7,062 nt of DNA from an uncultured bacterium (GTDB taxonomy: Bacteria > Cyanobacteriota > Vampirovibrionia > Gastranaerophilales > Gastranaerophilaceae): contig CAMDZX010000100.1 in assembly GCA_945910925.1 (NCBI GenBank), forward strand, positions 1-7,062. Direction: 5' to 3'. This document shows positions 1 to 5,972 of this stretch, in pieces. The translations under genes and the position numbers were made by a program. The first letter of the stretch is position 1; every line of letters starts with the position of its first letter. Below the pieces are notes generated by a model. The model did no database searches. It saw nothing but the letters and a program-made list of their open reading frames with translations, and had not been told where the DNA came from.

Positions 1-111
1 GATTTCTTTAACAATTTTATTAAACTAAAAACTCCTGGCCCTGTACATTCCCCAACAGAGCAATTAGTTTTCTACATTTTATTAATTCCAAAATACAAAT
101 TCTTATTCTAA
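1..111 (+). CDS. Possible 3' end of an unidentified protein (partial)
   Basis: Reading frame 1 is open from the first base of the window to a TAA at 109-111, giving 36 residues that begin DFFNNFIKLKTPGP and end IPKYKFLF. The other five frames across this stretch all contain stops, and codon choice looks like that of the neighbouring genes. The tail is mostly hydrophobic with a basic, aromatic end, as in the last segment of a membrane protein, but 36 residues are too few to name a family and I do not recognise it. It would converge on the cysteine-cluster gene that ends at 132. The open frame could be chance, since random AT-rich sequence of this length is occasionally open. Confidence 0.35.
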   Translation, partial: DFFNNFIKLKTPGPVHSPTEQLVFYILLIPKYKFLF

Positions 112-121
112 TTTAGAATAA
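103..121. repeat. Perfect AT-rich palindrome between convergent gene ends
   Basis: TTATTCTAA-T-TTAGAATAA is a perfect 9+1+9 inverted repeat. It overlaps the stop codon of the partial + strand frame and lies about 10 bases past the end of the - strand gene. A second, shorter palindrome, AACCGGTT (122-129), follows directly. The position between two converging genes suggests a weak bidirectional terminator, but there is no GC-rich stem and no clean U-run on either side, so a protein-binding site or chance are equally possible. Confidence 0.3.
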
Positions 122-131
122 AACCGGTTCC

Positions 132-677
132 TTACCAACGTTCCGACCCGTATTTTGCGTATAATTTTATATTCTCATCTATCGCATCAATGAGTTTTTG
201 AAGCTTATCGTACAATTCAGGGGTTGTTTTTTGCATCATTCGATATTGTATTTGCTCCTCTTTTAGTCCACGAACGTATTTCATAATCTTTTCACGTTCC
301 ATAAAGAGCCATCCCGAATACCCGCATCCCGGCGGGTAAACCGTCCATGGTGAACTCGGAAATCTTTTACAAACATTCAAACGGCTATCATATCTTGAGC
401 AAAGATTACCTTTCAAAAATCTGCAAGTGTAAAAAGTTCTGTTTTCATAGTCGGGAATATTCTCTACAATCTCCCTATCAACGGCTTTTGCCGCCTCTAT
501 AGAGTCAAACGGTTCAAACAACTCCAGAAATTCAACAGACTCTTTATCTCCTTCTGCGGCTTTTTTCAACAGTTCAGAATGGGAAATTGAAGCCGTTACA
601 ACACGACAACATTTCCCGCACATCTTACAAAGCCGCTGCGGACGTCTTGCTAAAAACTGTTCTTCCGTTTCTATCAT
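132..677 (-). CDS. YkgJ-family cysteine-cluster (Zn/Fe-binding) protein
   Basis: 181 residues. The N-terminal CKMCGKCC (residues 17-24) is the CxxCxxCC signature of the YkgJ/UPF0153 family (Pfam CxxCxxCC), whose members are predicted to bind zinc or an iron-sulfur cluster. Four further cysteines follow at 85, 93, 103 and 118, within the family's usual YxCxFL...C..Y..RP.xC-like block (here FYTCRFL, NLCSRYDSR, NVCKRFP), giving eight candidate ligands. The C-terminal 60 residues are charged and helical. No signal peptide or membrane segment is seen, so it is probably cytosolic. The molecular role of the family is not established. The ATG at 677 is the only start in frame ahead of the first cysteine motif, before an upstream in-frame stop. 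No Shine-Dalgarno is visible, and a TATAAT lies only 6 bases upstream of the ATG. It is divergent from the CinA-type gene. Confidence 0.88.
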   Translation of the reverse strand: MIETEEQFLARRPQRLCKMCGKCCRVVTASISHSELLKKAAEGDKESVEFLELFEPFDSIEAAKAVDREIVENIPDYENRTFYTCRFLKGNLCSRYDSRLNVCKRFPSSPWTVYPPGCGYSGWLFMEREKIMKYVRGLKEEQIQYRMMQKTTPELYDKLQKLIDAIDENIKLYAKYGSERW

Positions 678-683
678 ACTTAT

Positions 684-689
684 ATTATA
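684..689 (-). promoter_or_regulatory. Candidate -10 box of the YkgJ-family gene
   Basis: Read on the - strand, a perfect TATAAT ends 6 bases before the ATG at 677, which would place transcription start at or next to the A of the start codon. No good -35 hexamer exists at 16-18 bp; TTGTAC at 715-710 is 20 bp away and only half-matching. A T-rich stretch lies upstream of the -10. The AT-rich background makes a chance TATAAT fairly likely. Confidence 0.4.
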
Positions 690-766
690 TGCATAAAAAA
701 AAGAGAAAAGTACAACCCTTTCCCTTTAATATGATATTATGTATGTACAATAATTATGCGCTTATA

Positions 767-778
767 ACATGTTCATGT
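767..778. promoter_or_regulatory. Short inverted repeat ACATG-TT-CATGT, possible operator
   Basis: A perfect 5+2+5 inverted repeat sits in the middle of the 165-bp divergent intergenic region, about 30 bp upstream of the -35 box of the CinA-type gene. Its size and placement fit a small dimeric regulator site acting on one or both divergent genes. There is no second copy nearby and no regulator gene adjacent, so this is only a candidate. Confidence 0.25.
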
Positions 779-807
779 CAAGTTAAAATAATCCTACTTT
801 TTACATA

Positions 808-836
808 TTGACAACTTGATACTTATGAAATAAATT
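808..836 (+). promoter_or_regulatory. Sigma-70-type promoter of the CinA-type gene
   Basis: A perfect -35 hexamer TTGACA (808-813) is followed after 17 bp by TAAATT (831-836), which matches four of six -10 positions. The -10 box ends 6 bases before the ATG at 843, so the predicted transcript would begin at or very near the start codon. No Shine-Dalgarno precedes that ATG, which agrees with a leaderless message. Confidence 0.55.
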
Positions 837-842
837 GATTTT

Positions 843-1349
843 ATGATATTTAACAGATTTAAAAGAAATATAAATTTAGAAAAAACAATTGCAGAAATAT
901 TGAAAGAGCATTCTTTTGTTATATCCGTTGCAGAATCTTGTACCGGCGGGCTTCTAAGTTCTCGTTTGACTGATATCTCAGGCAGTTCCGATTATATAAA
1001 GGCCAATTTTGTTACATATTCAAACGATGCTAAAAAAGCGTTGCTTGATGTAAAAGACGAAACTTTAAAAATATACGGCGCAGTTAGTGAACAGTGTGCA
1101 AGAGAAATGTCAGAAGGGCTTTATCGTAAAACAAAAGCGGATATAGTTATAGCGACAACGGGAATTGCAGGTCCGACCGGAGCTACAGAAACTAAACCTG
1201 TCGGACTTATGTATGTCGGCATTACAAACAGATACAAATCCGTTGTGCAAGAGTTCAAACTTAATCCTAAATTTGACAGAATACGCATGAAACAAGAGTT
1301 TACGCAATGCGCACTTCAAATGCTTTTGGATGCTTTATCTGAAGGTTAG
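843..1349 (+). CDS. pncC: CinA C-terminal-domain protein, nicotinamide-nucleotide amidohydrolase (PncC type)
   Basis: 168 residues, the usual length of a stand-alone CinA C-terminal domain; the N-terminal MoaB-like half found in full CinA proteins is absent. The family signature is intact: VAESCTGG (29-36) contains the Ser (S32) known in the family as catalytic; YSNDAKKALL (59-68) carries the conserved Lys (K64 or K65); TGIAGPTG (106-113) and TKPVGLMYVG (117-126) form the remaining active-site and dimer motifs. Characterised members hydrolyse NMN to nicotinate mononucleotide plus ammonia, recycling NMN produced by NAD-dependent DNA ligase; this is cytosolic. An upstream ATG at 825 is in frame but followed at once by TAA, so 843 is the start. 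The stop (TAG, 1347-1349) overlaps the stop of the convergent gene by four bases, leaving no room for a separate terminator. Confidence 0.92.
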   Translation: MIFNRFKRNINLEKTIAEILKEHSFVISVAESCTGGLLSSRLTDISGSSDYIKANFVTYSNDAKKALLDVKDETLKIYGAVSEQCAREMSEGLYRKTKADIVIATTGIAGPTGATETKPVGLMYVGITNRYKSVVQEFKLNPKFDRIRMKQEFTQCALQMLLDALSEG

Positions 1350-2254
1350 AATCTTGTACCAAGCTTTTCAATTACATTTTGGCAATCAGACATAAGGAAT
1401 TTTGCAAGTTCTTTTGTGTCAACTTGAGTTGCAACAATCGCAAATAAATCCTTTGGCAGTTCTGAAATCATGCCTTGTAATGACTCATCAGATAAGCCTA
1501 TCATTGACTTAACCATATCAGGCTTTTGTTGTCTTTGCATCATAGGAGTATATGCGGAAGTGTCAAAAACTTCCAGTATTTTCTTATCTTCGTGTGCCAT
1601 TTGATATACAACCTGACATTGAACCGCAGGGTCCATATTAGCCATTGTTTCTTTATATTGCTTTTCAGGTAATGTCGCAATTGATTGTATCAATGCCATA
1701 GAATCTGTTTCTTCCGCAGGTTCTCCGGTAAAACTTTCCACCATTTGTATAAGCATTTCTGTCGGCATTTGAGTAAGTTGTTTTATTACCTGCCCTTTTT
1801 CTACATCGTCACTGTAAAAGAACTTTTCTAATTGCTCCATTGGTATCATGGAAATAATTTGTTCAAGCGAATACACTTGTAATGCCACATTTGCAGCTTC
1901 TTCCGACGGAACCTGATCAAACATTTTTAACAGTTTATCCTGTGTGAAGAAATTAAGTCCCAAAACCAAATCTTCAGATTCCAATAAAGGCAGAAGTTTT
2001 TCAAGTTGTTCCCCCGACATTGCATTAATTACATCGTATTTATTAGACGGATTGTTAAGTTTAAACCCTTCTATAAGTTCGTCAACGTTTCCGAATAACT
2101 CTCGCTTATAATTAACCGCAGTTTGGTTTCCTTGTTTTGCTTCTTCCGTGATAATCTCATCTACCGACTTATCCGCATAATTTCCAGAACGCCCCGTGTT
2201 AATATTAAGACGATCCTTTAAATAAACAATATTAGAATCAAGTGAAACCGACAT
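1346..2254 (-). CDS. Helical 12-residue-repeat protein, MgtE-N/FliG-like (function unknown)
   Basis: 302 residues, acidic, no signal peptide or membrane segment. I do not recognise a specific family. After a polar N-terminus (1-75) nearly the whole chain follows a 12-residue period of the form hydrophobic-P/S-x-E/D-x-L-x-x-hydrophobic-hydrophobic. Units begin at about 79, 91, 103, 115, 127, 137, 151, 163, 195, 207, 219, 254, 266 and 278; clear examples are MSGEQLEKLLPL, IPMEQLEKFFYS, LPKDLFAIVATQ and VDTKELAKFLMS. This is the pattern of the superhelical N-terminal domain of MgtE magnesium channels and of related FliG-type domains, but the CBS and transmembrane parts of MgtE are absent. A cytosolic scaffold or protein-binding role is inferred only. 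The start at 2254 is fixed by TAAGGAG (2266-2260), 5 bases upstream. It is divergent from the exported hydrolase-fold gene and convergent, with a 4-bp overlap, on the CinA-type gene. Confidence 0.8.
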   Translation of the reverse strand: MSVSLDSNIVYLKDRLNINTGRSGNYADKSVDEIITEEAKQGNQTAVNYKRELFGNVDELIEGFKLNNPSNKYDVINAMSGEQLEKLLPLLESEDLVLGLNFFTQDKLLKMFDQVPSEEAANVALQVYSLEQIISMIPMEQLEKFFYSDDVEKGQVIKQLTQMPTEMLIQMVESFTGEPAEETDSMALIQSIATLPEKQYKETMANMDPAVQCQVVYQMAHEDKKILEVFDTSAYTPMMQRQQKPDMVKSMIGLSDESLQGMISELPKDLFAIVATQVDTKELAKFLMSDCQNVIEKLGTRF

Positions 2255-2259
2255 AATTT

Positions 2260-2286
2260 CTCCTTATGTTAAAAATATATATTATA
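2260..2286 (-). promoter_or_regulatory. Shine-Dalgarno and candidate -10 of the helical-repeat gene
   Basis: On the - strand, TAAGGAG (2266-2260) is a strong ribosome-binding site 5 bases before the ATG and decides that start. TATAAT (2286-2281) lies about 26 bp upstream of the ATG and could be the -10 box, but it is embedded in a TATA-rich alternating tract (2275-2294) and no convincing -35 is seen, so the promoter position is less certain than the ribosome-binding site. Confidence 0.5.
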
Positions 2287-2357
2287 TATATAATAAGACT
2301 GTTTTGTTATAAAAATTGCCTTTTTTCTAACCAATTGTAACATTTTTTTAATAATTA

Positions 2358-2381
2358 TGCTATAATTAATAATAAAGAGGA
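2358..2381 (+). promoter_or_regulatory. Extended -10 promoter and Shine-Dalgarno of the exported hydrolase-fold gene
   Basis: TGC-TATAAT (2358-2366) is a perfect extended -10 element. The only -35-like hexamer, TTGTAA (2335-2340), is at a long 20-bp spacing, which extended -10 promoters tolerate. Transcription would begin near 2373, giving a leader of roughly 16 bases containing AGAGGA (2376-2381), a good ribosome-binding site 7 bases before the ATG at 2389. Confidence 0.6.
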
Positions 2382-2388
2382 ATTTTGG

Positions 2389-3183
2389 ATGTTTAAGAAA
2401 GCTTTTGCAATTATATTTGTTTTATTTTTAGCGTCGGCTTGTGTATATGCAGCGACTGCGACACCTAAACCTAAAGCCCCATATAAAACAAAGGCATTTG
2501 AGGTTCAGACAAAAGATAAGTTTATTATCAAATCAAAACTTTATTATCCCAGAGCAAAAGGAAATGAGTATCCGACAATCGTATTGTTGCACTCTTTGGG
2601 TTATTCCAGTGATTCATGGGGAAGTTTGCCCGAAACTTTCGTAAAACAAGGTTATGCCGTTCTTGCGATTGATTTGAGAGGACATGGCTTGAGTAATAAA
2701 GATGCAAAATTCAGGCTAAAATCTTGGCGATATTTTACAAATAAATCTTTTGTTAAATATCCTTATGACGTAATAGCGGTAATGAATAGTGTTAAACAGC
2801 TATCTAAGAAAGTTTCGTTCAACAATTACGCAATAATTGGCGGTGATATTGGTGCAAATACTGCGGTTTCCGTTGCTCAAAATTATCCGACTAAGCCGAA
2901 AGCAGTTGTTCTTATGACTCCGTATCAAGAGCTTAAAGGAATAAACATTTATAATTACAAACTTCCTACAACCGCTATTCTTGTAATGTGCAGCAGGAAG
3001 GATAAATATGCGGTATGTCAGGAAGTAATGCTTAAAACATTTGCCAAAGCGCCTTATGTTATAAATAATACCAATTTAATAACAAACGGTATGCTGATTA
3101 TAAAGCAGGATGCACAATGCCGTACTAAAACCATTCAGTTTATAAACAAGTATCTTCCGCCTAAGAAAATTACCGCTCAATAG
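2389..3183 (+). CDS. Exported alpha/beta-hydrolase-fold protein with altered catalytic triad
   Basis: 264 residues. Residues 1-21 are a signal peptide: KK at 3-4, a hydrophobic core, then VYA (19-21) as a likely signal peptidase I site. Cys18 is preceded by LASA, which is not a proper lipobox but leaves a lipoprotein reading open. A Lys/Pro linker (25-35) precedes the fold. Visible fold landmarks are the oxyanion-loop region LLHSLGYSS (66-74), the DLRGHGLS turn (95-102) and the nucleophile elbow GGDIG (151-155), followed by strands ending at RKDKY (203-207), where D205 sits at the usual acid position. The elbow has Asp153 where serine is normal (G-x-S-x-G), and the expected C-terminal His-Gly is TNG (232-234), with Asn233 in place of His. 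Asp nucleophiles occur in haloalkane dehalogenases and epoxide hydrolases, but those still need the His. A non-catalytic or binding role is therefore likely; the substrate is unknown. It has its own promoter and ends 14 bp inside the convergent methyltransferase gene. Confidence 0.85.
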   Translation: MFKKAFAIIFVLFLASACVYAATATPKPKAPYKTKAFEVQTKDKFIIKSKLYYPRAKGNEYPTIVLLHSLGYSSDSWGSLPETFVKQGYAVLAIDLRGHGLSNKDAKFRLKSWRYFTNKSFVKYPYDVIAVMNSVKQLSKKVSFNNYAIIGGDIGANTAVSVAQNYPTKPKAVVLMTPYQELKGINIYNYKLPTTAILVMCSRKDKYAVCQEVMLKTFAKAPYVINNTNLITNGMLIIKQDAQCRTKTIQFINKYLPPKKITAQ

Positions 3184-4525
3184 TTATTATTGCGACACTT
3201 TCAACATGGTATGTATGGCAGAACATGTCAAACGGTTGAATAAAATCGACTTTTGCACCTTTTGACATCAGGTAGTCCAAATCCCTTACAAGTGTTTGCG
3301 GGTTGCAACTAACATAGATAATTGCAGATTTTGTTGCTTGTAATGTATAATCAAGACTTTCTTTACTGCATCCTTTTCTTGGCGGGTCAAGAATTGTTAT
3401 ATCAAACTGTTTATTTTTGTTTATAACTTCTTTTTCAAGGAACTTGGCAGTATCCGTATTGTGAAGTTTGACGTTGTTTATATTGTTTGCTTTCAAAACT
3501 TGTTTCGCAATTTCTATTGATTCAGGGTTTGATTCTACGCTGACCGCTTGTTTACAAACATCACTCAATACTGCTCCAAAGGCGGCAATGCCCGCATACG
3601 CATCCAAGATAATCGGAGAGTTAAAATTGTTTTTTATGTAGTTTTTAACATAACGGAATATATTTTCTGCACTCTGAGGATTCACCTGAAAGAACGTATT
3701 TGAACCGATTTTAAACGTTATATCGCAAAGCTGTTCTTCAACGAAATCTTGACCGCATACTAATTTTGTATCATTTGAAAGAATAAGGTTTGTTTTTTTG
3801 TTATTAAAATTGACACAAACTCCTGATATTTCATCAAATTTATTGTATATATCATTGGCAAACTCTTTAAGTTTATCAAAGATTTTAGTGTGGTTTACAA
3901 CAAGTGTCACCAGATTGTTCCCCGTTAAATGTGATGCACGAATTACGACGTGTCGTAAAATTCCTGTATGTTTTTTCTCGTTGTATCCTCTTATACCGTA
4001 TTTAGGGGCAGTTTCTCTGATATAATCAATAATCTCGTCACATATTGCGGGTTGAATCGGACAGTATTTTATATTAACAATTTCGTGTGATTTAGGCTTG
4101 TAATAGCCTGCAAGTATTCTCTTAGAATTTTTTGTTTCTGATATCGGATACTGTATTTTATGCCTATATCCGTATATTTCAGGACTTGGTATAGTATCTC
4201 CGACCGTTATTCCTTTTAAGTTTCTTGCATAATCTTCAACAATTTCTTTTTTTAATCTTAATTGATATTTATAGTCAATAAACTGGAGCTGACATGCTCC
4301 GCACACTTTTTGCATTGGACACTTCGGTTGAACACGGTATTTTGAAGGTTCTACTATTTCAAGAAGTTCTCCTGAAGCGTATGTTTTTGTTTGTTTTTTA
4401 ACGGATATTTTAACCTTGTCTTGAGGACAGGTATTTTCAATAAAAATGACCTTCCCGTCTTGTTTGGCAATACCAGCACCAAGATTTGAAAAACCTTCTA
4501 TATCTGCGATAAATTCTTGTTCCAT
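3170..4525 (-). CDS. rlmD: 23S rRNA (uracil-C5)-methyltransferase, RlmD/RumA family
   Basis: 451 residues, typical for the family. Residues 1-60 form a TRAM RNA-binding domain. C69, C75, C78 and C155 match the CX5CX2C...C ligands of the [4Fe-4S] cluster of E. coli RlmD. The methyltransferase half shows FFQVNPQ (278-284), the SAM-binding LDAYAGIAAFG (307-317), DPPRKG (380-385), the catalytic-Cys motif VSCNPQTL (C407) and the closing HVES with the general base E442. The DMFPHT motif usual before it reads DMFCHT (Cys436 for Pro), a mild departure. It is expected to transfer methyl from SAM to a 23S rRNA uridine (U1939 in RlmD, U747 in RlmC, both in Gram-positive RlmCD); which site is used cannot be read from sequence. 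The family also includes tRNA-modifying TrmA-like enzymes. The gene lies 53 bp downstream of nuoN on the same strand, with no terminator-like hairpin between. No clear ribosome-binding site precedes the ATG; TATTAT (4537-4532) ends 6 bases before it. Confidence 0.92.
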   Translation of the reverse strand: MEQEFIADIEGFSNLGAGIAKQDGKVIFIENTCPQDKVKISVKKQTKTYASGELLEIVEPSKYRVQPKCPMQKVCGACQLQFIDYKYQLRLKKEIVEDYARNLKGITVGDTIPSPEIYGYRHKIQYPISETKNSKRILAGYYKPKSHEIVNIKYCPIQPAICDEIIDYIRETAPKYGIRGYNEKKHTGILRHVVIRASHLTGNNLVTLVVNHTKIFDKLKEFANDIYNKFDEISGVCVNFNNKKTNLILSNDTKLVCGQDFVEEQLCDITFKIGSNTFFQVNPQSAENIFRYVKNYIKNNFNSPIILDAYAGIAAFGAVLSDVCKQAVSVESNPESIEIAKQVLKANNINNVKLHNTDTAKFLEKEVINKNKQFDITILDPPRKGCSKESLDYTLQATKSAIIYVSCNPQTLVRDLDYLMSKGAKVDFIQPFDMFCHTYHVESVAIITIER

Positions 4526-4578
4526 TCATAAATAATATCATAAAAGATGTATTGTTTTTTAGTATAAAAATTCCAAAA

Positions 4579-5958
4579 TTAATATACGTATAAAGAAACT
4601 GTTTCGCACAGTTTTATAAACCATGCCGGAAATATACCCGTGATGATAATAACAATACTGCACAAATAAAGAATCAGTTTATTGTTTATTTTAGTTTTTA
4701 TAATCCGGTTTTCTGCATACGGAAGTATGGTAATCATATTTTTGATGATTTTTAAATACAATACGGCAGAAATAATCATGACCGTAAACATCACTAAAAT
4801 TAGCGGAATTGTTCCTATCCCCGAATTAATGACACCTGCCAATAAATACAATTTTGCAATAAAACCTCCGCTTATCGGTAATCCCAACAATGAGATTATA
4901 CAAATAGCGAAACAGATTGAAAATACAGGGTTTTTGTAAAAATATCCTTTAAAATCAAAACATTTATTTGTAAGGTTTGAATGTTCAAGAGCTACTATTC
5001 CGGCAAAAGCTCCAATATTCATAAACACATAAATTATCCAATAAAATATCATTGTTGATATTGATAACTTTGTATAAAGCGCAAGCGCAATCAGCATATA
5101 GGACATATTAATATATGAACTGCAAGCCATAAGAACCTTCAAATTTTTTGATTTTATTCCGTATACTGCTCCAAATACTCCAGTGAATAACGCAAATAGT
5201 ATTATCAGGCATGAGGTTTCAAAAGTTATAAAAGCCCCAAGAACTTTTATCATAACCGCAAATATTGAAAGTTTTGGAATGACGGATAAAAAAGTAACCG
5301 TTTTGGTGTCAATATTTTTGTATATATCAATCAACCAGTTCCCAAAAGGAAAACCTCCAAGTTTAAACATTAAACCCGAAATAATAAAAATATACGGAAC
5401 AACGTATGTAGAAAATGAGTAATTATCAGTATTTGCAAGAAAATCATACACACCCTGAAATGACAAAGTTCCGGTTAAACCGTAAATAAAAGCTGCACCA
5501 AGCATAACAAACGAGCTTGCAATTGATGATGATACTAGATATTTGACGGTTTCAGAATATGATAATTTTGCCTTGTCAATTGACAGTAAAAAATACATGG
5601 ATATACTAAAAAGTTCAATATTTAAATATAACCCCAAAAAGTTTTTGGAATTGATAATCATACATAGAAAAAATACTGATATAAGATACAGAAAATTGTA
5701 TTGAGTATTGTTGGATATTGTTTTTCGTTTTGAATACATACTCAAAACAAGTACAGAGGCTATGCATATCAGAATTTTAAATAAATAACAGTATAATTCA
5801 TTCGGATTTACCATTGAGGTTACAAGTGAAAGAATAGCGAGCAACAATCCGCAAAAAGTTATATATAAGCTTATACGCTTACAAAACAATTGTACAAATG
5901 CGGAAATAAGAACTACAAATTCAGGAATGTAATGTATAAAATTATTGAATGTAAACAT
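4579..5958 (-). CDS. nuoN: NADH-quinone oxidoreductase subunit N (complex I proton pump)
   Basis: 459 residues from the ATG at 5958 (E. coli NuoN is 485), almost wholly hydrophobic, with about 13-14 membrane helices. It is one of the antiporter-like subunits that move protons in the membrane arm of complex I. The key charged residues are all present and correctly spaced: Glu115 (LNIELFS), Lys199 (FKLGGFPF), Lys229 (VIPKLS) and Lys369 (GGFIAKLY); lysine, not glutamate, at the last site is typical of NuoN rather than NuoM. The usual PFHxWxPDxYxGAPTPV loop is degenerate here (PFGNWLIDIYKN and on), so this is a divergent member. A GTG at 5964 is in frame, but the ATG at 5958 is preferred because AGAGG (5970-5966) lies 7 bases upstream of it. 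That site overlaps the nuoM stop, so the two genes are probably translationally coupled. nuoM lies directly upstream and the rRNA methyltransferase 53 bp downstream. Confidence 0.9.
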   Translation of the reverse strand: MFTFNNFIHYIPEFVVLISAFVQLFCKRISLYITFCGLLLAILSLVTSMVNPNELYCYLFKILICIASVLVLSMYSKRKTISNNTQYNFLYLISVFFLCMIINSKNFLGLYLNIELFSISMYFLLSIDKAKLSYSETVKYLVSSSIASSFVMLGAAFIYGLTGTLSFQGVYDFLANTDNYSFSTYVVPYIFIISGLMFKLGGFPFGNWLIDIYKNIDTKTVTFLSVIPKLSIFAVMIKVLGAFITFETSCLIILFALFTGVFGAVYGIKSKNLKVLMACSSYINMSYMLIALALYTKLSISTMIFYWIIYVFMNIGAFAGIVALEHSNLTNKCFDFKGYFYKNPVFSICFAICIISLLGLPISGGFIAKLYLLAGVINSGIGTIPLILVMFTVMIISAVLYLKIIKNMITILPYAENRIIKTKINNKLILYLCSIVIIITGIFPAWFIKLCETVSLYVY

Positions 5959-5963
5959 GGTCA

Positions 5964-5972
5964 CACCTCTTA
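5964..5972 (-). promoter_or_regulatory. Ribosome-binding site of nuoN overlapping the nuoM stop
   Basis: On the - strand TAAGAGGTG contains both the nuoM stop TAA (5972-5970) and the ribosome-binding sequence AGAGG (5970-5966). It decides between two in-frame starts for nuoN: the ATG at 5958 has a 7-base spacing, whereas the GTG at 5964 is part of the site itself. Ribosomes ending nuoM would be positioned to reinitiate on nuoN. Confidence 0.7.

Noticed and set aside
587..811. 74-codon + strand open frame
   Set aside because: It overlaps the start of the YkgJ-type gene on the other strand, runs through the divergent promoter region and has no protein-like composition or ribosome-binding site.
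1110..1319. 69-codon - strand open frame inside the CinA-type gene
   Set aside because: Antisense shadow of a well-recognised coding sequence; no family features.
2271..2300. Alternating TA-rich tract as a repeat or origin element
   Set aside because: It is short, without iterons or DnaA boxes nearby, and is explained by the AT-rich divergent promoter region.
2403..2445. Lipoprotein signal at Cys18 of the hydrolase-fold protein
   Set aside because: The residues before the Cys (A-S-A, with Leu at -4) do not fit a standard lipobox; a signal peptidase I site at VYA is better, though not proven.
2441..2644. 67-codon + strand frame inside the hydrolase-fold gene
   Set aside because: Out-of-frame shadow; the signal peptide and fold motifs are all in the longer frame.
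3798..4025. 75-codon + strand frame opposite the methyltransferase
   Set aside because: Antisense shadow of a highly conserved gene.
5964..5964. GTG at 5964 as the nuoN start
   Set aside because: It lies within the ribosome-binding sequence itself; the ATG at 5958 has proper spacing.
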